Shown: in pieces, positions 24,489-31,377 of the stretch
Layout of the letters: each line of letters opens with the position of its first letter
How positions within the stretch are numbered: position 1 is the stretch's first letter
Assembly (NCBI GenBank): GCA_945957575.1
Contig: CAMFLW010000024.1
Span: forward strand, 1-33,844
Direction: 5' to 3'
From: an uncultured Aeromonas sp.
GTDB taxonomy: Bacteria > Pseudomonadota > Gammaproteobacteria > Enterobacterales > Aeromonadaceae
DNA: 33,844 nt
Position numbers and translations under genes: made by a program
Notes under the pieces: generated by a model
The model's input: the letters and a program-made list of their open reading frames with translations, nothing else
Databases searched by the model: none
What the model was told of the DNA's origin: nothing

Positions 24489-25031
24489 TTAGAGATGGGA
24501 CTTGATGAGCCCCATCACGGTTGTGATGTTGTTGGCATCGAGCTGGCCATCTTTGGCAAACAATACCTTGCCCTCTTTATCCAGCAGGATGATGGCCGAG
24601 CTTTCCGGCGTCAGATCCCAGGCGTTGCGCGCCATCCCCTTGGCATCCAGCACCATGGCGGACCAGGGGAACTCTTTCTTGCTGTCCTCGGCGCTGCTCT
24701 TCACGAAGCCAGAGGTGCCCCAGATGGCGTCATTGCTGTTGATGACGGTGACGGTCTGGTACTTGTCATGGGGCAGCTTGGCCGCCTTGATCGCCTCGAT
24801 CATCGGGGCGTTCAGCTCCTTGGCACTGGAGCGACCGGCAATATGCTGGATCAGGAATACCTTGCCGGTGAGCGCGGTGCTCTGCCAAGGTTGGTAGCCA
24901 ATCTCCTTGCCGCTGAGTACCAGCTCACCCTTGTCACTGATATTGACCAGCGGTACCGGGTTGCCATCCTTGATGTTGTGAGCAAAAACCAGAGATGGCA
25001 GCAGTGCCAAAGTAAGTACGAGATGTTTCAT
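24489..25031 (-). CDS. YtfJ-family periplasmic thioredoxin-like protein
   Basis: 180 residues. Signal peptide (1-17, MKHLVLTLALLPSLVFA) followed by the YtfJ domain: HNIKDGNPVPLVNISDKGEL, GKVFLIQHIAGRSSAKELNA, the NSNDAIWGTSGFVKSSAEDS block and DKEGKVLFAKDGQL. The thioredoxin-like fold has no CXXC pair, so a redox role is unlikely. First gene of the operon, with a Zur-like box about 19 nt upstream. In E. coli, YtfJ has no settled function. Confidence 0.88.
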   Translation of the reverse strand: MKHLVLTLALLPSLVFAHNIKDGNPVPLVNISDKGELVLSGKEIGYQPWQSTALTGKVFLIQHIAGRSSAKELNAPMIEAIKAAKLPHDKYQTVTVINSNDAIWGTSGFVKSSAEDSKKEFPWSAMVLDAKGMARNAWDLTPESSAIILLDKEGKVLFAKDGQLDANNITTVMGLIKSHL

Positions 25032-25045
25032 CCTGATGACACTCC

Positions 25046-25069
25046 ATTTGTTATGTTATAACGAGTTTC
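25046..25069 (-). promoter_or_regulatory. Zur-box-like operator at the head of the zrg operon
   Basis: On the minus strand, GTTATAACATAAC (25050-25062) matches the GTTATANTATAAC core of gammaproteobacterial Zur sites at all but one defined position. The flanks GAAA and AAAT add further partial matches. It overlaps the probable -10 region of the operon. Zur with zinc represses such sites, so the six genes should be induced by zinc shortage. Confidence 0.6.
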
Positions 25070-25251
25070 GGATTGAGGGAATGGGCGAGCTTCATCCTAA
25101 ACTGATCGGATCTGTTTAAAAAGTGTTAAATAAGATGGCGATTTAGAATCGTCGGCGCCCCGCCAGTCAGGAGGCTGGCTGGCAAGGGCGGCTAGGATGG
25201 CATGACATCGATAAAAATCAATGCATTGGCTGCTGGTCTGAGCTGTCTGCG
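25070..25251. other. Intergenic region between the secreted-protein gene and the zrg operon
   Basis: It holds the likely upstream part of the zrg promoter and an imperfect hairpin with GCCAG/CTGGC and flanking GCCC/GGGC arms (about 25155-25195). That hairpin may end transcription of the preceding minus-strand gene; no T-run accompanies it. Confidence 0.4.
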
Positions 25252-26142
25252 TCAGTAGAGCGACTCGCTGATGAGGGGGATCTTGGCCATGGTCATCTGT
25301 TGGGCCAGCAGGGATGAGCCAGTCAGCAGCACATGGCGCTGATTGTTGATCATCACCACATCACCGGGTACGCCACTGTCTGCCGTTATAGCCAGCCAGG
25401 CAGGGGAGACGCTGCCGATGCTGATATCCGGATAGATGATGCTGAGCACATATTGCGGGGCCAGCTCCGCCAGCAGGCTGGCCATCAACAGCGCCTTCTC
25501 ATCGCTGTCGGCCTTGTTATCCTGCAGTGCCTGCAGCGGCGGCGCGAAGTGATCCAGCTGTTCAGGCTGGGTGGGAATGGCGTTCAGCCACTCCTGCAGC
25601 AGATTGACGCTGGTGGCGAGATCCTTGGCGGCAAACTGCTGCGCCAGCGGCTTGAGCTGCCCCTTGAAGTGGTAGAAAAGCTGGGAGTAATCGGGCCGCA
25701 CGCAAGGTAGCTTGCGGTTGGCCGGATGGACGCAGGGCACCACCCTCATCTGGTAGAAGGCATCCTCCTGATACTGCTGGTAGGCTTGCCAGAACAACAG
25801 CGACTCCATGCTGTCATCGCGAATGGTGAAGGCCTGCTCCAGATTGCGAAACTTGGTGGCAGTCTCGGGACTGTACTGGTTGATCAGGTTGATGCTGTTG
25901 TAGAGGCGCGGGCTGATGTAGGCGTAGAGCGTCTCCAGTGGATTGGTGAGGGAGGCATCCAGCAGGTTCATCTCGTGGCGGCTGGCGGCCATCACCTGAT
26001 CGTCGGTGGTCAGCTGGAAGTGCTTGCGCTGGCCATCGGTGGATTGCCACTGCCAGCTCATGTTGATCTCGCTGGCGTTGCTTGTGGCGCCAAGGGTGGT
26101 GCAGAGCGTGAGGCTGAGCAACAGCGCGGGGATCGGCTTCAT
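25252..26142 (-). CDS. Secreted protein resembling a transglutaminase-like fold lacking the catalytic Cys
   Basis: 296 residues with a signal peptide (1-23, cleavage after SNA or NAS). The C-terminal third contains KADSDEKALLMASLLAEL (210-227), which closely parallels the transglutaminase-like active-site motif GDCDEKALLLAALL, with Ser213 in place of the nucleophilic Cys. A possible partner His is His270 in NNQRHVLL. Two Cys (137 and 147, CVHPANRKLPC) could form a disulfide. An AGGA ribosome site lies 9 nt before the ATG. It is divergent from the next small gene. Function unknown; the fold assignment is my inference. Confidence 0.6.
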   Translation of the reverse strand: MKPIPALLLSLTLCTTLGATSNASEINMSWQWQSTDGQRKHFQLTTDDQVMAASRHEMNLLDASLTNPLETLYAYISPRLYNSINLINQYSPETATKFRNLEQAFTIRDDSMESLLFWQAYQQYQEDAFYQMRVVPCVHPANRKLPCVRPDYSQLFYHFKGQLKPLAQQFAAKDLATSVNLLQEWLNAIPTQPEQLDHFAPPLQALQDNKADSDEKALLMASLLAELAPQYVLSIIYPDISIGSVSPAWLAITADSGVPGDVVMINNQRHVLLTGSSLLAQQMTMAKIPLISESLY

Positions 26143-26236
26143 GATGGTGCTTCCTGCCGTGGACGATAATTAACAACTAGGTGAGCCGGCACCACTTTGG
26201 TGATGTTTCGTTTTGTGATCTGGATAACAGATTGAT

Positions 26237-26269
26237 GTGACTTTTAATTTAATTGTGAAATTAAGTCAC
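26237..26269. promoter_or_regulatory. Inverted repeat between divergent secreted-protein genes
   Basis: GTGACTT-TT-AATTT and AAATTAAGTCAC are 12-bp arms (one arm with a 2-nt bulge) around 7 nt. It is AT-rich and lies 2 nt upstream of the ribosome site of the plus-strand gene. It could be an operator or a leader hairpin. Confidence 0.45.
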
Positions 26270-26281
26270 TCTGGAGGGGTT

Positions 26282-26629
26282 ATGAAGCCTTGGATCATAG
26301 TGCTGTTGGGGCTACTCAGTCTGCCAGCCATGGCGGGTCAGGTGATCGTCAACCAGGGGATGTCCGTTGCGGATACCTTTGCCTTGCGCGATCAGCTGGC
26401 GCGCGAACACGAATGGCAGGAGTGGCTGCGCTTCCAGCAGGCCATCAAGTGGCTGGAGGTGTTACCGGTCAACTGCGAGTTGCTGAGCCAGCCGGGCGGC
26501 GGTTATCGCTGTGGCGGTGATTACTATCGCCCCTACCAGAAAGATGGCCGTGAAATATACATTCAGGGCAATCCTGCCGAAGAGACAGCCGGTCAGCAGC
26601 CGCAAATACCGACAAAAAAGGCGCCATAA
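26282..26629 (+). CDS. Small secreted protein of unknown function
   Basis: 115 residues. Signal peptide (1-18, IIVLLGLLSLPAMA) and a polar mature part of about 97 residues. Two Cys (in PVNCELL and GYRCGGDYY) could form a disulfide, and the acidic/Gln-rich C-terminus ends in TKKAP. No family recognised. A GGAGGGG ribosome site fits ATG 26282; an upstream in-frame extension lies in the inverted repeat and is rejected. Its stop codon lies in the loop of the terminator. Confidence 0.7.
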   Translation: MKPWIIVLLGLLSLPAMAGQVIVNQGMSVADTFALRDQLAREHEWQEWLRFQQAIKWLEVLPVNCELLSQPGGGYRCGGDYYRPYQKDGREIYIQGNPAEETAGQQPQIPTKKAP

Positions 26630-26641
26630 GGCGCCTTTTTT
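26614..26641. terminator. Bidirectional terminator between the small secreted-protein gene and ppa
   Basis: AAAAAAGGCGCC-ATAA-GGCGCCTTTTTT is perfectly symmetric with U-tracts in both directions. It serves both convergent genes; the TAA of the plus-strand gene is the loop. Confidence 0.93.
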
Positions 26642-26656
26642 CATGCGGGGTGATGC

Positions 26657-27187
26657 TTACTTGGCAGCGTAACGCTCGGCAGAGGTCTTGATCTCGGCTT
26701 CGGCAGCGGCCTTGTCGCCCCAACCTTCCACCTTGACCCATTTGCCCGCTTCCAGCTCTTTGTAGCGCTCGAAGAAGTGCTGGATCTGAGCCTTCAGCAG
26801 TTCCGGCAGATCGTTCACATCCTGGATGTGGTCATACTGCTTGGTCAGCTTGGAGTGCGGTACAGCCACGATCTTGGCATCTTCGCCAGATTCGTCGGTC
26901 ATCTTCAGCACGCCAACCGGACGGCAGCGAATGACGGAGCCGGCCAGCAGCGGGTAGGGGGTCGGAACCAGTACGTCGACGGGGTCACCATCCAGAGAGA
27001 GGGTCGCGTTCACGTAGCCGTAGTTGCACGGATAGAACATCGGGGTAGACATGAAGCGATCGACGAAAATAGCGCCGCTGTCCTTGTCGACTTCGTATTT
27101 GATCGGGTCGGCATTCTGCGGGATTTCGATGATGACATAGATATCGTCGGGCAGGCTCTTGCCAGCCGGTACCAGGTTCAGGCTCAT
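26657..27187 (-). CDS. ppa: Inorganic pyrophosphatase (family I)
   Basis: 176 residues, the same length as E. coli Ppa. Hydrolyses pyrophosphate in the cytoplasm with Mg2+. Active-site blocks [33 protein letters not shown] (metal-binding Asp), EDAKIVAVP and [18 protein letters not shown] are all intact. AAGGAAA precedes the ATG. Single-gene unit, terminated by the bidirectional hairpin. It also supports the sulfate-activation reaction here, since CysDN releases pyrophosphate. Confidence 0.97.
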   Translation of the reverse strand: MSLNLVPAGKSLPDDIYVIIEIPQNADPIKYEVDKDSGAIFVDRFMSTPMFYPCNYGYVNATLSLDGDPVDVLVPTPYPLLAGSVIRCRPVGVLKMTDESGEDAKIVAVPHSKLTKQYDHIQDVNDLPELLKAQIQHFFERYKELEAGKWVKVEGWGDKAAAEAEIKTSAERYAAK

Positions 27188-27329
27188 GAGATTTCCTTCG
27201 TTGTTAGTATCGGGTTTGCAGGCCGATATTATAGCGATGTGATGTTAAATGACCATATTTCAGCGGATATCGCAGCCAAAGAAGGGTGATGTTTCCGGTT
27301 TGCGGTGCGTTGATGTGTGCAGGATGCAA

Positions 27330-27381
27330 CAAAACAGTTGTTTTGATCTCTTGCCGGTGACCTTGGTCACCGGCAAGAGAT
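27330..27381. repeat. Pair of perfect hairpins between ppa and the HD-GYP gene
   Basis: CAAAAC-AGTT-GTTTTG (27330-27345) is followed at once by a 17-bp perfect stem, ATCTCTTGCCGGTGACC (27346-27362), inverted at 27365-27381 around TT. The long one ends 22 nt past the HD-GYP stop on the minus strand and may act as its terminator, although the following bases are AAAAC, not a T-run. Confidence 0.7.
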
Positions 27382-27403
27382 GCTGAGTTGCAAGTGCAGA
27401 GAG

Positions 27404-28984
27404 TCAGAGCGAATAGGGGAGTCTCGACTCGTTGACCAGTCGCGACAGGGCTGTCACGACATGAGGGTCAAACTGGGTGCCGGAGCGAGACTGGATATAC
27501 TCCATGGTCTGCGCCAGCGTCCAGGGCTCTTTGTAAGGGCGCTTGCTGAGCAGGGCATCGAACACGTCAACCACCGCCACGATCCGCGCAGACAGCGGGA
27601 TTTGCTGGCCCGCCAGCTGCTGCGGATAGCCCTTGCCATCGAAGTGCTCGTGGTGGCCCCGGGCGATTTCGGCGCCGAGAGAGAGGTAGCTGGTTCCCTC
27701 CACCATTTCGCCCGCCTTGTGCAGGATATTGGCGCCGATGCCGGCGTGCTGCTCCATGATGGTCCGCTCTCCCGGGTCGAAACGGCCCGGCTTGTGCAAG
27801 ATATGATCCGGGGTACCCACCTTGCCCACATCGTGCAGGATGGAGGCCATACCGATCATCTCGACAAACTCCGGGGTCAGCTGCTCGGGATAGACCGCCA
27901 TCTGCTTCAATTCGGCCACGATGGCATCCGAGAGCTTCTGCACGCGCAATACATGCTCGCCGGTATCGGAGTCGCGAAACTCTGCCAACGCCGCCAGCGC
28001 AACCACAGTGGCCTCCTGCGCGCGCAGCAACTGGTTGTAGAGATAGAGGTTGTCATAGGCCGCCGAGATGCGCTGGCAGAAGACATCCAGCAGATCGCAC
28101 TCGAGGGGATCGAGGGGCTGGGTCGGGGTAAAGCTCAGCACGAACTCACGGCCATTCTGGGCGGCAATGTAGAGAGAGTCCTGCGGGTGTTCAAAGCGGT
28201 TGCAGCGCTCGTTTAACGCCTTCATGACCGACTCTTTCAGGGCAGAAAATTCATCCAGGCTCTTCTCCTCCAGCAGCGCCTCGTAGTCTCCGGTTGCCGC
28301 CAGGATCTCCAGCCCATGTTCGCCCGGACGGCGTTCGGCACAGATGGCCCCTTCGGTGCCCACATCGAGAATGGCGCTGATCTGTTTCAGTACGCCGGAA
28401 GCAAACTCCTTGAGTGAATGGAGATGGTAGAGATCGCCCGCGCCCTCCAGAATTTTGCCGAGTCCTTGCCGGCTCTTGTCGATGGCGCTGAGGGTTTCGT
28501 AGGAGCGCAGCGAAGCGATGACGGTGGTGAAGAGCTTTTGTACCGTCAGCTCGGTCTTGGTCTTGTAGTCGTTGATGTCGTAATCGAGGATCACCCTTTG
28601 TTCCGGTGCCTGACCGGGTTGCCCGGTACGCAGCACGATCCGCACCAGCGAGTTGTGCATTTCGTTGCGGATCCGGTGCACCAGCCGCAGACCGGCATCT
28701 TCGGTTTCCATCACCACATCGAGCAGGATCAGGGCAATTTTGGGATTGGCCTCCAGCATGGTGGCGGCTTCAGCACCGCTGTAGGCGTTGAGCAGCTCGA
28801 GCGGGCGGGATTTGTACTGAATATTGGAGAGGGCAAGCCGGGTGGCGTGATGAATATCCGGCTCATCATCCACGATCAGCACTTGCCAGGGATTGAGTGC
28901 CTTGGGGACCACGATCTCTTCATCATCGAGTTCGATGATGTCGTCATCCAGCCAGATATCGTCCTTGTCTTGGGCACTGCTCAT
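27404..28984 (-). CDS. Response regulator with REC, DUF3369 and HD-GYP phosphodiesterase domains
   Basis: 526 residues. An acidic N-terminus (DDDIIELDDEEIV) precedes the receiver domain with acidic pair Asp39/Asp40, phosphoacceptor Asp89 (ILLDVVM) and Lys141. DUF3369, a GAF-like sensor/linker, covers about 170-320. The HD-GYP domain follows with HD at 384-385 (SILHDVGKVGTP), HAGIG and HHEHFDGKGYP, all catalytic residues in place. It should hydrolyse cyclic-di-GMP on a phosphorelay signal. ATG 28984 has GGAGG 10 nt upstream; the longer frame opens with TTG. No cognate histidine kinase is adjacent. The following DNA (27188-27403) is mostly the ppa promoter region and hairpins. Confidence 0.93.
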   Translation of the reverse strand: MSSAQDKDDIWLDDDIIELDDEEIVVPKALNPWQVLIVDDEPDIHHATRLALSNIQYKSRPLELLNAYSGAEAATMLEANPKIALILLDVVMETEDAGLRLVHRIRNEMHNSLVRIVLRTGQPGQAPEQRVILDYDINDYKTKTELTVQKLFTTVIASLRSYETLSAIDKSRQGLGKILEGAGDLYHLHSLKEFASGVLKQISAILDVGTEGAICAERRPGEHGLEILAATGDYEALLEEKSLDEFSALKESVMKALNERCNRFEHPQDSLYIAAQNGREFVLSFTPTQPLDPLECDLLDVFCQRISAAYDNLYLYNQLLRAQEATVVALAALAEFRDSDTGEHVLRVQKLSDAIVAELKQMAVYPEQLTPEFVEMIGMASILHDVGKVGTPDHILHKPGRFDPGERTIMEQHAGIGANILHKAGEMVEGTSYLSLGAEIARGHHEHFDGKGYPQQLAGQQIPLSARIVAVVDVFDALLSKRPYKEPWTLAQTMEYIQSRSGTQFDPHVVTALSRLVNESRLPYSL

Positions 28985-29094
28985 ATCGGTTACGCCTCCG
29001 GCGCTCAATGAGTATGTGAAGAGTATGCATGATCACCTCTGTCAGGGTCATCAGGATAAGATGATATCGTGAGCTGGCACCGCCTCTTTCATCT

Positions 29095-29976
29095 TTACTC
29101 GAAAGGCTCAAGATAGCCCTGGATCGATTTTTTCAACCAGGCCAATACCTTGCCGTGATAGGCACTTTCTGCCAGATAGACGCCATAGTCTCGCCACTGC
29201 AGGCTGAACTTGTGTTTCAGGGTCAGCAGGGAGCCCTGTCGCAGCTGGCTCTGGATCAGTGGTGAGGGGAGCACTGCCCAGCCCAGCCCATCAAGGACCG
29301 TATTGCGCATCAACTCGAAGCTGGAGAGGCCAATGTGCTGGCCTCCCACAGGTAGCAGGCTTTTGACTGAAAATTCATCGACATAAGAGAGAGTAACCTG
29401 GGTGTGGTCAGTCAGATCCTGCTGTTGGACCCGCTTCAGTCCGGCCAGCGGATGGCTGGGCGCCACCACCATCAGGGTGCGGATCGGGTTGAGCACGTCG
29501 ATATTGAGGCCGCTACGCTCCTGATCCTCGGTGATAAGGCCAAAGGCGGCATCGACAAATCCCTCTTCCACCAGTGCCGGCAGTTCGGGCGGCGAGGCGA
29601 GCACCAGCGAGATACTGGTGCCGGGAAACTGGCTGTGCAGGCTGGCCAGCATCTCGCGCCACACCTGCTCGGGAATGGCGTCATCGCGGGCAACCCGCAG
29701 CGCCACTTCGGCCCCCGAGGCGTAATGTTTGCACTTCTGCTGCAGGCTGTTGGCTGCCTGTAGCAGGCGAGTGCAGTCATCCAGCACCAGCTCGCCGATC
29801 TCGGTAAGGCGACTCTGATTAGCACCTCGTTCAAAAAGTTCGACGCCAAGCTCGACTTCAAGAGCCGCAATGGCGGTACTGACGGCGCTGCGGCTCTTGC
29901 CGAGGCGACGGGCGGTGTTGGCAATAGAGCCGCTATTGGCGGAATCTACAAAGAGTTCTATCTGATATAGCTTCAT
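29095..29976 (-). CDS. LysR-family transcriptional regulator
   Basis: 293 residues. N-terminal winged helix (1-~60: ANTARRLGKSRSAVSTAIAA, LEVELGVELFER) and a C-terminal periplasmic-binding-like co-inducer domain (about 88-290). It is divergent from the SMR efflux pair at 30135 with 158 nt between, the classical LysR arrangement, so it probably regulates that pair and itself. The inducer is unknown. Confidence 0.9.
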   Translation of the reverse strand: MKLYQIELFVDSANSGSIANTARRLGKSRSAVSTAIAALEVELGVELFERGANQSRLTEIGELVLDDCTRLLQAANSLQQKCKHYASGAEVALRVARDDAIPEQVWREMLASLHSQFPGTSISLVLASPPELPALVEEGFVDAAFGLITEDQERSGLNIDVLNPIRTLMVVAPSHPLAGLKRVQQQDLTDHTQVTLSYVDEFSVKSLLPVGGQHIGLSSFELMRNTVLDGLGWAVLPSPLIQSQLRQGSLLTLKHKFSLQWRDYGVYLAESAYHGKVLAWLKKSIQGYLEPFE

Positions 29977-30134
29977 GCTTTACGGATCATGGCGGAGTTA
30001 TTCACCATCACTTTAGCGTGCTGAACCAAGGCAAGGCAAACCCGTGGCGTCGAAATAACCGACGCTGAGCGATTGTCGCGAGTTGCTTCTCCCCGTTTAC
30101 CATCTCTCCCGTCGAAGCAACAAAGGCATCTTAT
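29977..30134. other. Divergent promoter region between lysR-type gene and SMR pair
   Basis: 158 nt without a gene. It should hold both promoters and the LysR operator, but no clear T-N11-A box stands out by eye. Confidence 0.4.
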
Positions 30135-30539
30135 ATGTTATTAAGTCGTATGTTTCTGGCCCGGCTGTTTTTGACCGGCGCCATAGTGACCGAGGTGGCA
30201 GGCACCTCGAGTATGGCGATGATCCCCGAGAACGATGCCGGATGGCTCAACTATTTGCCGATGTGGGTGCTGATTTCGCTCTCGTATTTGCTACTGGCCA
30301 AAGCCGCCAAAACAATCTCCATTGGTATTGCCTTTGCGTTGTGGGAGGGGCTGGGGATTGCGCTGATCACCGTCGTCTCAGTGATGTTCCTCGACTACAA
30401 CCTGAGTGTTCAGGAGTTGATTGGTCTGGGGCTGGCGATAGTGGGTATTGTTATGGTGACCATGGGGGAGTGCCACGATGAGCCGACAAGTGCTCACGAT
30501 GACACCCGCAATGGCGAGGAGGTTGTATGCACCCGTTAA
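30135..30539 (+). CDS. SMR-family efflux subunit, MdtJ-like
   Basis: 134 residues with four membrane helices. The essential membrane Glu lies in GAIVTEVAGTSSMA, and the MdtJ/EmrE block GIAFALWEGLGIALITVVSV is intact. SMR proteins export cations (quaternary amines, polyamines). It overlaps the next gene by 13 nt, so the two form a heterodimer like MdtJ-MdtI. The last 20 residues are hydrophilic and encoded inside the overlap region. AAGG lies upstream of ATG 30135. Confidence 0.87.
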   Translation: MLLSRMFLARLFLTGAIVTEVAGTSSMAMIPENDAGWLNYLPMWVLISLSYLLLAKAAKTISIGIAFALWEGLGIALITVVSVMFLDYNLSVQELIGLGLAIVGIVMVTMGECHDEPTSAHDDTRNGEEVVCTR

Positions 30540-30847
30540 TCATCGTTTTTGGCGCAGCGCTGCTGGATATCGGCGCCAACATGGCGATCAACCGCTCGGC
30601 CGGTTTTCGCTACAAGAGGTGGGGTTTCCTCGGCATCCTGCTGGTACTGATGGCCTTTACCCTGCTCTCCGAGGCAGTCAGCGGTGGCAAGATCGACCTG
30701 GCCGTGGCCTACGCGACCTGGGGCGCCATCGGTATTCTCGGTACTGCGCTGGGTGGCTTGCTCATCTTCCGCGAGCGCCTCAAACCCATCGGCTGGGCCG
30801 GCATGATGGTGATGGCACTGGCTGTCGCCATGCTGACCACCGCCTGA
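30527..30847 (+). CDS. SMR-family efflux subunit, MdtI-like
   Basis: 106 residues, four membrane helices (HPLIIVFGAALLDIGANMAI ... AGMMVMALAVAMLTTA). The motif SVAYAxWGGxGI of MdtI is present as LAVAYATWGAIGILGTALGG. The membrane-embedded acidic residue that is Glu in EmrE/MdtI reads Asp here (ALLDIGAN). AGGAGG precedes the ATG inside the partner gene. It should pair with the upstream subunit. Confidence 0.85.
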   Translation: MHPLIIVFGAALLDIGANMAINRSAGFRYKRWGFLGILLVLMAFTLLSEAVSGGKIDLAVAYATWGAIGILGTALGGLLIFRERLKPIGWAGMMVMALAVAMLTTA

Positions 30848-30867
30848 TAAAGCGCCAGCAATAAATA

Positions 30868-30899
30868 AAAAAGCCGCCCGGTTCGCCGGGCGGCTTTTT
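30868..30899. terminator. Bidirectional terminator after the SMR pair
   Basis: AAAAAGCCGCCCGG-TTCG-CCGGGCGGCTTTTT is a perfect 14-bp stem with a TTCG tetraloop. It serves the SMR operon and the convergent YaeR-type gene. Confidence 0.95.
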
Positions 30900-30916
30900 G
30901 TTTGGCCGATGCAGAC

Positions 30917-31318
30917 TCAGCGCGGCGCTTCGTAGAGCTCCAGCGGCAGGCCGTCGGGGTCAGCGAAAAAGGTGAAGCGCTTGCCGGTCAGCTCATCCAC
31001 CCGCACCGGTTCCACAGCGACTTGGTGGGCATGCAGATGGGTGATGACGCGGTCAAGGTCGCCGACCCGAAAGGCCAAATGACGCAGGCCGCATGCCTCT
31101 GGCGTAGAGGGGCGCTTGGGCGTAATGGGGAAGCTGAACAGCTCCAGCTGACTTCCATCCGGCAGGGCCAGATCCAGTTTCCACGACTGGCGCGCCTCGC
31201 GCAGGGTCTCCGCAATGATGGGCAGGCCCAGCACCTCGTGATAGAAGTGGCGCGAGCGAGCGTAATCGCTGGCGATGATGGCAACGTGGTGGATGGCTTC
31301 AAACAGCGGCTGGTTCAT
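30917..31318 (-). CDS. YaeR-type VOC-superfamily (glyoxalase-like) metalloprotein
   Basis: 133 residues. Single VOC fold closely matching E. coli YaeR in block order: HHVAIIASDYARSRHFYHEV, REARQSWKLDLAL, ELFSFP, RPSTPEACGLRHLAFRV and KRFTFFADPDGLPLELYE. Metal ligands likely His11, Glu60 region, His80 and Glu128. Enzyme activity unknown. It follows mrcB by about 59 nt with a hairpin between. Confidence 0.9.
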   Translation of the reverse strand: MNQPLFEAIHHVAIIASDYARSRHFYHEVLGLPIIAETLREARQSWKLDLALPDGSQLELFSFPITPKRPSTPEACGLRHLAFRVGDLDRVITHLHAHQVAVEPVRVDELTGKRFTFFADPDGLPLELYEAPR

Positions 31319-31343
31319 GGTGACTCCTTGTAAGCGGGATGGC

Positions 31344-31371
31344 GAGACGGGCAGCTCGGGCTACCCGTCTC
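31344..31371 (-). terminator. Hairpin between mrcB and the YaeR-type gene
   Basis: GAGACGGG and CCCGTCTC form an 8-bp stem, extended inside by AGC/GCT. No T-run follows on the minus strand, so its terminator role is uncertain. Confidence 0.45.
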
Positions 31372-31377
31372 CCTTGG

